IMG/VR virus record: IMGVR_UViG_3300034064_000487
Span: 1-24,034 of that record
Direction: 5' to 3' (one strand)
From: a virus
DNA length: 24,034 nucleotides
Shown: one piece after another, positions 1 to 6,432 of the stretch
How the letters are laid out: every line of letters begins with the position of its first letter
How positions within the stretch are numbered: the stretch's first letter is position 1
The notes under the pieces: model-generated
Told to the model about the DNA's origin: nothing
The model's input: only the letters and a program-made list of their open reading frames with translations
The model's database searches: none
Translations under genes and position numbers: made by a program

Positions 1-2
1 AT

Positions 3-101
3 CAGTTAACAGGAATCATTACTGAAAAGACAAATGATTTCTTAAAGAGATTGGCAAGATTTGATAAACATGAACTGAATGAAAGTACTTCATTCTGGTA
101 A
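3..101 (+). CDS. C-terminal end of an unidentified protein (partial)
   Basis: An open frame enters from the left edge and ends at TAA (99-101), giving 32 residues rich in charged and helical residues and ending in SFW. The other two forward frames are closed by stops within the first 25 bases, so this is the only frame that could carry a gene end. Too little is present to name a family. The next gene on the same strand starts 114 bases downstream behind its own late promoter, so the two are probably transcribed separately. Confidence 0.55.
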   Translation, partial: QLTGIITEKTNDFLKRLARFDKHELNESTSFW

Positions 102-201
102 GAAATCACCTTAGGACCGGTACTCGTTACCGTGGTGTAGCCGGCTGCTGGCTTGATGTACTGACTCGCTACCAGGAAATCTAAAGTGAGCTTTATCTCT
201 A

Positions 202-209
202 TATAAATA
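202..209 (+). promoter_or_regulatory. T4-type late promoter TATAAATA, leaderless geometry
   Basis: An exact TATAAATA lies 5 bases before the ATG at 215. In T4 this octamer is read by the phage late sigma factor and covers about -13 to -6, which places +1 at 215, the A of the start codon. No purine-rich ribosome site lies between the octamer and the ATG or just upstream of it. Confidence 0.7.
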
Positions 210-214
210 GTTAG

Positions 215-1105
215 ATGAAAAAACTATTAGCACTATTCTTATTGGCATTTGGAATAGCAAATGTCCAATCACACACATTTAAGTTTATACTATCATCTGG
301 CCCTGGATCTGGATCAGACGTAAGTATTGAAACGTATGCACCTTGTTTAAAGAAACAAAATATCAATGTTCTTAAGGATTACAGGCCCGGAGCAGAAGGC
401 TTAGTAGCACTTAAAGCATTACAAGCCGCACAAGATACAGACAACACAACTCATTTGCTTATGGGTAACTTTGGGCTAAACACTCTAAGTAAGTTTCCCG
501 GAGTAGATTTACTTGAAGATATTAATCCATTAGTATATATGAACTCTACTCCACTAGTCTTTGTAGCTAAAGCGGGTAAGTATAAGTCACTTGATGAATT
601 AGTTAATGAGAATAAAGGAAGAATGCTTAATATAGGTTCTCCGTCAGCTTCAGGTACATTTTTATCAGATACTATTTTTAAAGAAATGAACGTACAGTTT
701 CAAGTAGTGCCGTATAAAACTAGTGTGCAAGGTTTAACTGATGTAGTTAATGGTAACTTAGATATGTTCGTAGATACATTCATAGGAGCACGACCGTTAG
801 TAGAAGCTAATAGAATACAGATTATGACAAGTACATTTGATAAAGCATATGCTACTAAGTTTAACCATTCTAATGTAGGAACTTATAGTAACAAGTTAGC
901 TAAGTCACCCATTGGATTAGGATTAATACTTAGTGTTCAACCATCACTAGATAAAGATACACGTAATATTATTATTAAAGCAATACACACATGCGGCAAA
1001 GATACAGATGTTATTCAAAAACTAGAAGCTAATAGTTCACATCCAGTATTCTTATCAACTAATGATATTGTACGCATGGTTAAACAGTTTTCAGGAAAAC
1101 AATGA
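215..1105 (+). CDS. Bug/TctC-family periplasmic solute-binding protein
   Basis: 296 residues. The first 19 or so (MKKLLALFLLAFGIANVQS) form a clear signal peptide, so the product should reach the periplasm. The mature part follows the Bug/TctC (tripartite tricarboxylate transporter receptor) pattern. GPGSGSD sits at the first ligand loop, DYRPGAEG replaces the usual NRPGAGG, then NSTPLVFVAK, SLDELV, IGSPSASGT, and VPYKTSVQGLTDVVNGNLDMF, which matches the family motif VPYKG..PALTDLLGG. The length fits the family. Host Bug proteins bind small carboxylates or similar ligands for uptake; the ligand here is unknown. No membrane partner (TctA/TctB) is visible nearby, so it may feed a host transporter or act at the surface. 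The stop overlaps the next ATG (ATGA, 1102-1105), so the PP-loop gene is translationally coupled. It starts behind a leaderless-type late promoter, so late expression is likely. Confidence 0.85.
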   Translation: MKKLLALFLLAFGIANVQSHTFKFILSSGPGSGSDVSIETYAPCLKKQNINVLKDYRPGAEGLVALKALQAAQDTDNTTHLLMGNFGLNTLSKFPGVDLLEDINPLVYMNSTPLVFVAKAGKYKSLDELVNENKGRMLNIGSPSASGTFLSDTIFKEMNVQFQVVPYKTSVQGLTDVVNGNLDMFVDTFIGARPLVEANRIQIMTSTFDKAYATKFNHSNVGTYSNKLAKSPIGLGLILSVQPSLDKDTRNIIIKAIHTCGKDTDVIQKLEANSSHPVFLSTNDIVRMVKQFSGKQ

Positions 1106-2301
1106 CACAACATTATCTACCACACTGGACCGTTAACGGAGAAAGAACATCTAGTCAGTTTGACGCATGGCGAGCCGCAGTTGCGACAGGAGTAAAGCCC
1201 AAGTTTTATTTTTATGAAACAGAGTATGATACTGTAGATTGGACAAAAGAACCAAAAGAAACATGGGATGAGCTATGCCATGAAAGATGTATTAACCTTC
1301 GTCAGAAATATAAAAAGATAAGTTTGTTCTATAGTGCAGGACGTGATAGTCATCATATTCTCAAATGCTTTTATCATTTTGATATCCCGTTAGATGAGAT
1401 TGTATTATTAAATCTAAAAACAAATCATATGCGACAAGATGAGCTGATTAGATTGATATATCCGCATGTGCATAACTTCTTACGTAAGTATCCAAACACT
1501 AAGGTCACTACGGTAGATGTTGGACCGGAAGAGTTTGATAACTATTTCACAGATGATTGGTTAGAGAAACCAGCTACTGCATTGGTGCATGGTTATTTTC
1601 AGCCTACTAACTTTAGTTATTATGTTAAGAAAATCATGCATGCCGATGAACCTAATCATGGTATTATTCTAGGTGTAGATAAACCTAGAATCGTACTAGA
1701 GGATGGGAAATACTATTCTGGTATTATTGATAAGACGTTAGAAACGTTTATCACTGATATTCCAAATATTGAATTGTTCTACTATGCACCTGACATGCCT
1801 AAACTACATTTAAAACAAAGTTGGATGACGTTAAATCATATTGAAAAGACATACGGTGGTGCAGAATATAGCACTATTCAAATTGATCCATTACTTAATA
1901 GTAAGTTTGTATCACCTAGCGAAACTCCTTTTACTATTACTGACAACATACTTATTAAAAAGCCAAGTAGTATTACTAATGAGTTTTTAAAAGACTATTG
2001 CGGAAACAGCCATAGTCAATATTACGATGATTTCTGTATTGCATCCGGAAGAGGAGCAGCCTGGAATGTTAATCTAGGCATTCAGAATGGTAAAAGTAAG
2101 TACAAGAATAATGGTAGAGAACTTATATTCCAAAACTTAATAAGAGAAGCAAAAGAATATAAATGGAAATCAGTTCATAACTTTACAAATGCTATGGATT
2201 ATTTGAAAGCAGCCTATGGTTCTGCCTTCAATGATGGTGATCCGTATCAGGGTACTTTAGGATTATATAGTAAGTTATACTATATGAAAGATGTTACTTA
2301 A
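1102..2301 (+). CDS. PP-loop (adenylating) ATPase-like protein
   Basis: 399 residues. The segment ISLFYSAGRDSHHIL (PP-loop at residues 78-83, SAGRDS) follows a hydrophobic strand and precedes a helix, as in PP-loop ATPases (N-type ATP pyrophosphatases such as asparagine synthetase, QueC and TilS). These adenylate a substrate using ATP. The second residue is Ala where most have Gly, an accepted variant in some families. A later GVDKPRIV motif (about residues 193-200) may line the nucleotide or substrate site. No glutaminase domain is present, so this is not a complete asparagine synthetase. The start overlaps the stop of the Bug-type gene by 4 bases, and the 3' end overlaps the converging methyltransferase-like gene by 8 bases. 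The substrate is unknown. Confidence 0.7.
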   Translation: MTQHYLPHWTVNGERTSSQFDAWRAAVATGVKPKFYFYETEYDTVDWTKEPKETWDELCHERCINLRQKYKKISLFYSAGRDSHHILKCFYHFDIPLDEIVLLNLKTNHMRQDELIRLIYPHVHNFLRKYPNTKVTTVDVGPEEFDNYFTDDWLEKPATALVHGYFQPTNFSYYVKKIMHADEPNHGIILGVDKPRIVLEDGKYYSGIIDKTLETFITDIPNIELFYYAPDMPKLHLKQSWMTLNHIEKTYGGAEYSTIQIDPLLNSKFVSPSETPFTITDNILIKKPSSITNEFLKDYCGNSHSQYYDDFCIASGRGAAWNVNLGIQNGKSKYKNNGRELIFQNLIREAKEYKWKSVHNFTNAMDYLKAAYGSAFNDGDPYQGTLGLYSKLYYMKDVT

Positions 2302-2905
2302 TACCGATTAGCATAAATCGATTATAACTGAAGGTACTATAATATATTTCTCTAGTACCTTTATAAAGTACATCAGTTAATGAGAAACGTTCTTGTAACT
2401 CAGACATATCTTTTGTAGTTTGTTTAACAAACCAGGGATCATTATCTTCTTTTATATCAGTTGCCTGAATACATACTAATCTACCTTTAGGGATAGAATC
2501 AAACCATCTAGTACTCTCTAACTGGTCTACACTACAGTTTATAAAAATAGATTCTTCTCCTGCTGAAGAAAAATCAGTCGCATTAATATCTAACACATGA
2601 TTATATACTTTTGGATAATCATGTATCCAAGTATTTGTTATTTGATTAGCTGAATGAATGGCGCCTTCATCTATATCATAGCCATGCACAACTCCATAGA
2701 ACTTAGGCTTTCTAGTTAATAACATAAATGCTAATAAGTTATCCCAACATGCTAGTATATGTAATGCAGGACAATGCATTTTTTGTTTGTACATTATACC
2801 TTCAAGTTCTTGGCATAACCAAATCTTACTATTAACTAACCCATGATAAAATGACTCATACGGGTTTTTTATTGAATCAAATGGTGTGTCAAAAATGTCT
2901 TCCAT
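2294..2905 (-). CDS. class I SAM-dependent methyltransferase-like protein
   Basis: 203 residues with a Rossmann-like pattern. A strand ALHILACW followed by a helix (about residues 45-60) stands where the SAM-binding loop is expected. GYDIDEGAI (about 73-81) supplies the acidic residue that usually holds the SAM ribose. A later strand RLVCIQATDI follows WFDSIPKG. The classic GxGxG is missing (ILACWDNLL instead), so the call rests on the overall pattern and my memory of similar phage proteins. The target is unknown. It lies 10 bases after the stop of the second PP-loop gene, and an AATAAATA octamer ends 4 bases before its ATG. No Shine-Dalgarno is present. Confidence 0.5.
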   Translation of the reverse strand: MEDIFDTPFDSIKNPYESFYHGLVNSKIWLCQELEGIMYKQKMHCPALHILACWDNLLAFMLLTRKPKFYGVVHGYDIDEGAIHSANQITNTWIHDYPKVYNHVLDINATDFSSAGEESIFINCSVDQLESTRWFDSIPKGRLVCIQATDIKEDNDPWFVKQTTKDMSELQERFSLTDVLYKGTREIYYSTFSYNRFMLIGIK

Positions 2906-2909
2906 AGTT

Positions 2910-2917
2910 TATTTATT
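2910..2917 (-). promoter_or_regulatory. late-promoter-like octamer AATAAATA, leaderless geometry
   Basis: Read on the minus strand, AATAAATA differs from TATAAATA only at the first base and ends 4 bases before the ATG at 2905. It overlaps the stop codon of the upstream PP-loop gene. Predicted +1 falls on or one base into the start codon. Confidence 0.45.
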
Positions 2918-3791
2918 AAGCAAATAATGTATTAGAATTTGTTGACGAACCTATCATATTAGATATGATATCTCCCCAAACAATATTTGATTTAGTAATA
3001 CCTAGTTTCTTTATCAGTTCAAGTTTGTATTTTTTTATATTAAATATGTCAGGAGAACATTGTTCCCATCCATAACTTCTTAATCTAGGTTCTATATTGC
3101 CATACATTTTTTGTTTCAAGTAAGGTACAGGTATGTTATTAGAATGATGTGTTATTTGTAAGTTTATAAACTTACAGGTAGATTCAAAGCTATGACCAAT
3201 CATATTTCCTATACCATATATCCCGTTATTTTCCATAAATCTCTCATAACAGTTATATGATAGTCTTTGAGGTGATAATACATTTTTATGTATTTGAACC
3301 CACGGCCAATCACCACCTATTATAGGATAGTTTGAACATTGTTCAATAAGCCAAAAATGACTAGCCACATGTGGTTCATCAATATGATATGGTAATAGAT
3401 ACTCTAAATACCTACCTCCCTCATAAAACTCGATTGGATCAAGGTAGAATAAGTTTTGTTTAATATTATTTTCTCTACAAAACTTCTCAGAATAGTACAA
3501 GTCAGTTGTATTAAGTATTAATCCATTTGTTTGTATTATCATTGTCATAACTTCAAATGGTATATTATTCTTTATACAGGATAATAGAACCAACTCACTA
3601 TCAGTACCACCACTATACAATACTTCTATTTTGGGTGTTTGTCTATTGGACAAATGGTCATAGAAAATATCATACACATTTCTACCCGATTCATATTGAC
3701 ATTCGGTAAGTTCTGTAGTAAAATGATAATCATCTAGGGTATGCTTTTTGTACCCATTTAAACCAGTCGACCATTGTAATATTTCTGACAT
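2916..3791 (-). CDS. PP-loop ATPase-like protein (SGGTDS)
   Basis: 291 residues. IEVLYSGGTDSELVLLS carries a canonical PP-loop, SGGTDS at residues 60-65, after a beta strand and before a helix. The rest shows a YSEKFCRENNIKQNLFYLDP segment, typical of the second alpha/beta unit of the HUP fold, and IIGGDWPW (about 157-164), which may correspond to the conserved loop near the active site. It is clearly different in sequence from the PP-loop proteins at 1102 and 9872. The substrate is unknown. It leads a two-gene minus-strand unit with the methyltransferase-like gene, which suggests that an adenylated intermediate and a methyl transfer could belong to one process. The start is ATG 3791 behind ACTAAATA at 5 bases, with no ribosome site. 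Confidence 0.7.
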   Translation of the reverse strand: MSEILQWSTGLNGYKKHTLDDYHFTTELTECQYESGRNVYDIFYDHLSNRQTPKIEVLYSGGTDSELVLLSCIKNNIPFEVMTMIIQTNGLILNTTDLYYSEKFCRENNIKQNLFYLDPIEFYEGGRYLEYLLPYHIDEPHVASHFWLIEQCSNYPIIGGDWPWVQIHKNVLSPQRLSYNCYERFMENNGIYGIGNMIGHSFESTCKFINLQITHHSNNIPVPYLKQKMYGNIEPRLRSYGWEQCSPDIFNIKKYKLELIKKLGITKSNIVWGDIISNMIGSSTNSNTLFA

Positions 3792-3796
3792 GATAA

Positions 3797-3804
3797 TATT
3801 TAGT
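3797..3804 (-). promoter_or_regulatory. late-promoter-like octamer ACTAAATA, leaderless geometry
   Basis: On the minus strand ACTAAATA matches the last six bases of TATAAATA and ends 5 bases before ATG 3791, the same spacing as the exact octamers at 202 and 6195. It is the weakest match of the five. Confidence 0.35.
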
Positions 3805-3838
3805 GGACAAACTAAATAAGCGTATATTTACCATATAG

Positions 3839-3846
3839 TATAAATA
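3839..3846 (+). promoter_or_regulatory. T4-type late promoter TATAAATA with a leader
   Basis: An exact TATAAATA puts +1 near 3852. This leaves about 16 leader bases, containing the purine run AAAGAGAAC, before ATG 3868. It is a useful contrast to the leaderless cases. Confidence 0.65.
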
Positions 3847-3867
3847 CACAAAAGAGAACACCATACC

Positions 3868-4317
3868 ATGCTACACTTCATCACAGACCTAACACACAAA
3901 CTATTAACCTTCATTAAAGACGACCCGGTAAGACCAGAAATACCTACCGATTTTAGAGTAACTAATGGTAGAATGGTTGCGGCATTAAGTGATAATGACG
4001 ATGACCCAGATGCAATGGTATGTGTTAGTTTCCATGATTTTGTTCCAGCCGGAGTAGACGATTTATCTAATGTATCCGAAGTTCCGACTACAGCAGTATT
4101 CTATACTATTTGGAGTTATAAAGCCGGTAAAGGCCGTGATTTATTAATACAAGCGGTAAAAGGTATTCAGGAGCAATATCCAAGTGTAAATAGATTTGTG
4201 ACATTAAGTCCTAAAACAGAAATGGCAAGAAGATTTCATTTAAAAAATGGTGCTATTATATTCCGTGAGAATATAGAAACCATTAACTACGAATATACTA
4301 AAACATCAGGTGAATAA
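3868..4317 (+). CDS. GNAT acetyltransferase-like protein
   Basis: 149 residues. The second half reads like a GNAT fold. A strand TTAVFYTIWSY is followed by KAGKGRDLLIQAVKGI, where AGKGR could be the acetyl-CoA pyrophosphate loop at the start of a helix. Next comes the strand NRFVTLSP, then MARRFHLKNGA, resembling the family's A..FY.KNGF motif. The N-terminal third is less typical. Catalysis and target are unknown, and the protein could be a degenerate GNAT used as a binding protein. It is followed one base after its stop by a small acidic gene whose ribosome site (AGGTGA) lies inside its last codons, so the two are one operon. Confidence 0.5.
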   Translation: MLHFITDLTHKLLTFIKDDPVRPEIPTDFRVTNGRMVAALSDNDDDPDAMVCVSFHDFVPAGVDDLSNVSEVPTTAVFYTIWSYKAGKGRDLLIQAVKGIQEQYPSVNRFVTLSPKTEMARRFHLKNGAIIFRENIETINYEYTKTSGE

Positions 4318-4318
4318 T

Positions 4319-4597
4319 ATGGCAAAAGAAGTTAAAATGGTTAGTACTGCTGAAGAAGTAGAACAAATAGAAAATAGCGCATTATTAGCTTGTGATTTTA
4401 TATATGAAACATTATTACCACTATTAGATGAATTTGAAAATGATAATGATGATCCAGAATATATTCCTGGTGTTGCTACTCACGGATTATTTATAGCATT
4501 AATACAAGAGTTGGCCGATTTAGGATATACTCAAAAAGACTTAAACAAAGAAATCAAAACGTATATGAATACCTCTCTAGGGGAAGTAGTACACTAA
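4319..4597 (+). CDS. small acidic conserved phage protein
   Basis: 92 residues, strongly acidic in the middle (FENDNDDPEY), with predicted helices on both sides and the segment PGVATHGLFIALIQELADLGY. It resembles small proteins I associate with marine T4-like phages, but I know no function. I chose ATG 4319 because AGGTGA lies 6 bases before it. An in-frame GTG at 4310 would add three residues and has no ribosome site. The stop codon lies in the loop of a terminator hairpin. Confidence 0.7.
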   Translation: MAKEVKMVSTAEEVEQIENSALLACDFIYETLLPLLDEFENDNDDPEYIPGVATHGLFIALIQELADLGYTQKDLNKEIKTYMNTSLGEVVH

Positions 4598-4618
4598 TAC
4601 TTTAGTACTACATTTTTT
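4586..4618 (+). terminator. Rho-independent terminator
   Basis: GTAGTAC (4586-4592) pairs perfectly with GTACTAC (4605-4611) around a 12-base loop, and six T follow (4613-4618). The left arm lies in the last codons of the preceding gene. It ends the GNAT-like operon. Confidence 0.65.
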
Positions 4619-4639
4619 ACAAACAAAAGTACTCATTTT

Positions 4640-4654
4640 AGCCCCTCAGGGGCT
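4640..4654. repeat. GC-rich short palindrome
   Basis: AGCCCC-TCA-GGGGCT forms a 6-bp stem with a 3-base loop in the gap between the terminator and the next promoter. No T-run follows on either strand, so it is not an obvious terminator. It stands out in AT-rich surroundings. Confidence 0.5.
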
Positions 4655-4656
4655 TC

Positions 4657-4708
4657 AAAATCGCTAGAATATTCAGGAACGCACTCTGATACACTTCTAG
4701 CGATTTTT
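4657..4708. terminator. long inverted repeat, possible bidirectional terminator or small RNA
   Basis: AAAATCGCTAGAA (4657-4669) is perfectly complementary to TTCTAGCGATTTT (4695-4707): a 13-bp stem closing a 25-base loop, ending in five T. The A-start and T-end allow termination in both directions. The loop is larger than in normal terminators, so a small structured RNA is possible. It lies directly before the promoter of the GIY-YIG gene. Confidence 0.5.
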
Positions 4709-4716
4709 GCCAATAT

Positions 4717-4745
4717 TTGACATTAAATGGGTTTTCATGTACAAT
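4717..4745 (+). promoter_or_regulatory. sigma-70 promoter, leaderless geometry
   Basis: TTGACA (4717-4722), 17-bp spacer, TACAAT (4740-4745). The ATG of the GIY-YIG gene begins 6 bases after the -10 box, so the expected transcription start is the start codon itself. This also rules out the in-frame ATGs at 4707 and 4737, which lie upstream of or inside the promoter. Confidence 0.7.
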
Positions 4746-4751
4746 ACTAAC

Positions 4752-5090
4752 ATGAACTCAAAAATCGCCCGTAAACGTAGAACTGATAGAAATCAAGTGA
4801 TTTACTTTATCCAAGATACTGTAACACTTGAGTACTACATCGGTTTGACTGCCCTTTCATACAAAGGTAATGTGTTTTTGACACTACGCCGTCGTATGCA
4901 AAAACACATGCAACGTGCCTTAGCAGAAAACAAAAACTGGGGTCTGTCACGTGCTTTGCGTGAGCGAGGCGCTGACCGTTTTGTATTTGGAAAGTTAGAA
5001 GTGATTCGAGGCAAACGTCCTGCTCATGCACATGAGACAGAATTGATTAACACATTAAAACCCGCACTTAACACATTTGGAGTAAAGTAA
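4752..5090 (+). CDS. GIY-YIG family nuclease
   Basis: 112 residues. The GIY-YIG signature appears as VIY (16-18) and YIG (29-31) around a short hairpin. It is followed by a basic helix with Arg (LRRRMQKHM, about 45-53), which normally holds the catalytic Arg, and by HETELINTLKPALN near the C-terminus, where Glu 95/97 should bind the metal and P.LN closes the domain. The protein is only this catalytic domain plus a basic N-terminal tail (ARKRRTDR). It could be a free-standing homing nuclease, or a DNA-processing or host-DNA-attack nuclease. No interrupted gene is seen here to support homing. The last codons (FGVK) contain the GGAGT ribosome site of the next gene. Confidence 0.8.
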   Translation: MNSKIARKRRTDRNQVIYFIQDTVTLEYYIGLTALSYKGNVFLTLRRRMQKHMQRALAENKNWGLSRALRERGADRFVFGKLEVIRGKRPAHAHETELINTLKPALNTFGVK

Positions 5091-5320
5091 TGAACGAAAG
5101 AATTAAAGAACTTATTGAACAGGCTGAGGATTATGCGGCAGAGCAACATGATTTTCATACGCATCTTGAACGCACCTTGCGTTATGAAGCCTTCAAGGAG
5201 AAGTTTGCTGAATTGATTGTGAAGGAATGCGTAACAATTATGACTGATGCCAGTGATTCCAAATTACGTCTTAGTGATGCTATTTGGAATACAAAGATAC
5301 ATTTTGGAGTAGAAGAATGA
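5090..5320 (+). CDS. small phage protein, KFAELIVKEC family (copy 1)
   Basis: 76 residues, mostly helical, with the core EKFAELIVKECV (about 36-47) and the ending HFGVEE. The next gene encodes a paralogue with the same core and ending. Proteins of this type are common in aquatic phages, often several per genome, and I know no function. The start ATG overlaps the TAA of the nuclease gene by one base, with GGAG 7 bases upstream. Confidence 0.75.
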   Translation: MNERIKELIEQAEDYAAEQHDFHTHLERTLRYEAFKEKFAELIVKECVTIMTDASDSKLRLSDAIWNTKIHFGVEE

Positions 5321-5529
5321 ACGAACAAATTGAAAAATTGATGTATCATTCAGGACTAACCGCACAAGGATGTTGGGATGAAATGGATGATTATGACAAA
5401 CAGGCTATTGAAAAATTTGCCGAGTTAATTGTTAAGGAATGTATGAATGTTTTAGATCCAGGTGGTCATCAATTGATAGCACGTTTCCACACAAGACAAT
5501 GGTTGTCAGAACATTTTGGAGTAAAATGA
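5317..5529 (+). CDS. small phage protein, KFAELIVKEC family (copy 2)
   Basis: 70 residues. The N-terminus (MNEQIEKL), the core EKFAELIVKECM and the end EHFGVK match the preceding protein, while the middle differs. This points to a tandem duplication that has diverged. I chose ATG 5317, which overlaps the upstream TGA (ATGA) and has GGAG upstream, over the in-frame ATG at 5284 inside the previous gene. No function is known. Confidence 0.75.
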   Translation: MNEQIEKLMYHSGLTAQGCWDEMDDYDKQAIEKFAELIVKECMNVLDPGGHQLIARFHTRQWLSEHFGVK

Positions 5530-5753
5530 AATTAAACGATATATTACAATGGACTGGTGCAGTATTTGTGATTATAGGACACATACTAAATTCAATAGGA
5601 CCTAGTGTTTATCCCTACAATATTGTAGCATTTACATTAGGCACTGTTGCGTTTTTAGCTTGGGCTAGTCGTGTAAAAAATAGTCCACAAATGGTTGTTA
5701 ATGTAGTTTCAATGGTTACGTGTGTAATAGGATTAGTTAATGCTTGGAGATAA
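5526..5753 (+). CDS. small membrane protein
   Basis: 75 residues with about three hydrophobic segments (near 8-22, 31-46 and 55-72) and short polar turns, so an inner-membrane protein. The order WTGAVFVIIGH, YPYNIVAFTLG, ASRV..SPQMVVNVVS recalls short phage and bacterial membrane proteins of unknown role. The start ATG 5526 overlaps the preceding stop (ATGA), with GGAGT 5 bases upstream. A longer reading from 5439 would run antiparallel to nothing but would overlap most of the previous gene, so I reject it. Confidence 0.75.
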   Translation: MKLNDILQWTGAVFVIIGHILNSIGPSVYPYNIVAFTLGTVAFLAWASRVKNSPQMVVNVVSMVTCVIGLVNAWR

Positions 5754-5754
5754 A

Positions 5755-6063
5755 ATGAACAAATTAGTTAGAGATGGAAACGTGGCTGTATTGTATAGCC
5801 CAGGATTTGGTGCAGGATGGTTCACTTGGAACCCTACAATGCCTGAACTTATTTTTGAACCTGCCATAGCACAATTTGTATTGGACGAAAAGTTTGACGA
5901 ACTACAAACTTATGTGGCATTGAAGTATCCTGAAATATACGATGGTGGTATGATGGACTTAGAAGTTGCTTGGGTACCTGAAGGCACTGAGTTTAAAATC
6001 AATGAGTATGACGGAGCCGAATCGGTTGAAACAAAAGATGAAATAGGTTGGTTAGTAGCGTGA
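5755..6063 (+). CDS. conserved phage protein, GFGAGW..WN type
   Basis: 102 residues, acidic, no membrane segment. Distinctive features are VAVLYSPGFGAGWFTWNP near the N-terminus, a central helix (EKFDELQTYVALKYP), GGMMDLEVAWVPEGTEFKINEYDGAESVE and a short tail. I recognise this as a family widespread in phages of many hosts but with no known role. The start is ATG 5755, one base after the preceding stop, with GGAGA 4-5 bases upstream. Another start 15 bases earlier (5740) lacks a ribosome site. Confidence 0.75.
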   Translation: MNKLVRDGNVAVLYSPGFGAGWFTWNPTMPELIFEPAIAQFVLDEKFDELQTYVALKYPEIYDGGMMDLEVAWVPEGTEFKINEYDGAESVETKDEIGWLVA

Positions 6064-6173
6064 GATATATTACTAATAAGTATAAGTCAGTCATTCTTCC
6101 ATACGAGGAGGGTATGTTAGAATGGCTACACGAAACTTATCCTCATAGTTGTTATTATATCGTAGAGGTATAA
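6060..6173 (+). CDS. 37-residue small protein starting at GTG
   Basis: A GTG overlaps the TGA of the preceding gene (GTGA, 6060-6063) and opens 37 codons ending at TAA 6171-6173. The product is rich in Tyr (five) and ends EGMLEWLHETYPHSCYYIVEV-like with no repeats. Support is the stop-start overlap, which is the usual arrangement in this gene run, and the fact that it fills an otherwise empty gap. There is no clear ribosome site, so expression would rely on coupling. Confidence 0.45.
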   Translation: MRYITNKYKSVILPYEEGMLEWLHETYPHSCYYIVEV

Positions 6174-6194
6174 TATTTCTGTCACATTTATTGA

Positions 6195-6202
6195 TATAAA
6201 TA
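6195..6202 (+). promoter_or_regulatory. T4-type late promoter TATAAATA, leaderless geometry
   Basis: An exact octamer ends 5 bases before ATG 6208, placing +1 on the start codon. No ribosome site is present upstream. Confidence 0.65.
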
Positions 6203-6207
6203 TCAAT

Positions 6208-6432
6208 ATGGACTTTTGGGATATTGTACACTTGCACAAACAAAAAATATTTGCTATACTAGCTATAGTGATTGGATTGTATTGGTTGCATGTTCCCGAA
6301 GATGAGCCTCCTCAGCCAATCATCACTCTTAAGTATAGGTGTGAATTAATTGTAAAAAATTTACACGATTTTCCAAAAAATGTTAGTGACAGTTGTGAAA
6401 CCTTTTTGAAAGAAGAAGATGAAATTGAATGA
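6208..6432 (+). CDS. single-span membrane protein
   Basis: 74 residues with a short N-terminal helix, one hydrophobic segment (IFAILAIVIGLYWL, about 14-27), a proline-rich hinge (PEDEPPQP) and a charged C-terminal half with two Cys (44 and 61) that could pair if exported. It resembles a small spanin- or anchor-like layout, but nothing ties it to lysis. The late promoter immediately before it implies late expression. The gene overlaps the next by 14 bases. Confidence 0.65.
   Translation: MDFWDIVHLHKQKIFAILAIVIGLYWLHVPEDEPPQPIITLKYRCELIVKNLHDFPKNVSDSCETFLKEEDEIE

Noticed and set aside
110-180. A tRNA gene in the GC-rich stretch
   Set aside because: No acceptor stem, anticodon loop or T-loop could be drawn; only short local hairpins.
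4640-4654. The AGCCCC/GGGGCT palindrome as a terminator
   Set aside because: No T-run follows on either strand; listed only as a palindrome.
4707-4751. Longer start for the GIY-YIG gene (ATG 4707 or 4737)
   Set aside because: Both lie upstream of or inside the TTGACA-17-TACAAT promoter, and the nuclease domain begins after ATG 4752.
4807-5031. Minus-strand frame inside the GIY-YIG gene
   Set aside because: It is fully antisense to a recognised domain and has no promoter or ribosome site.
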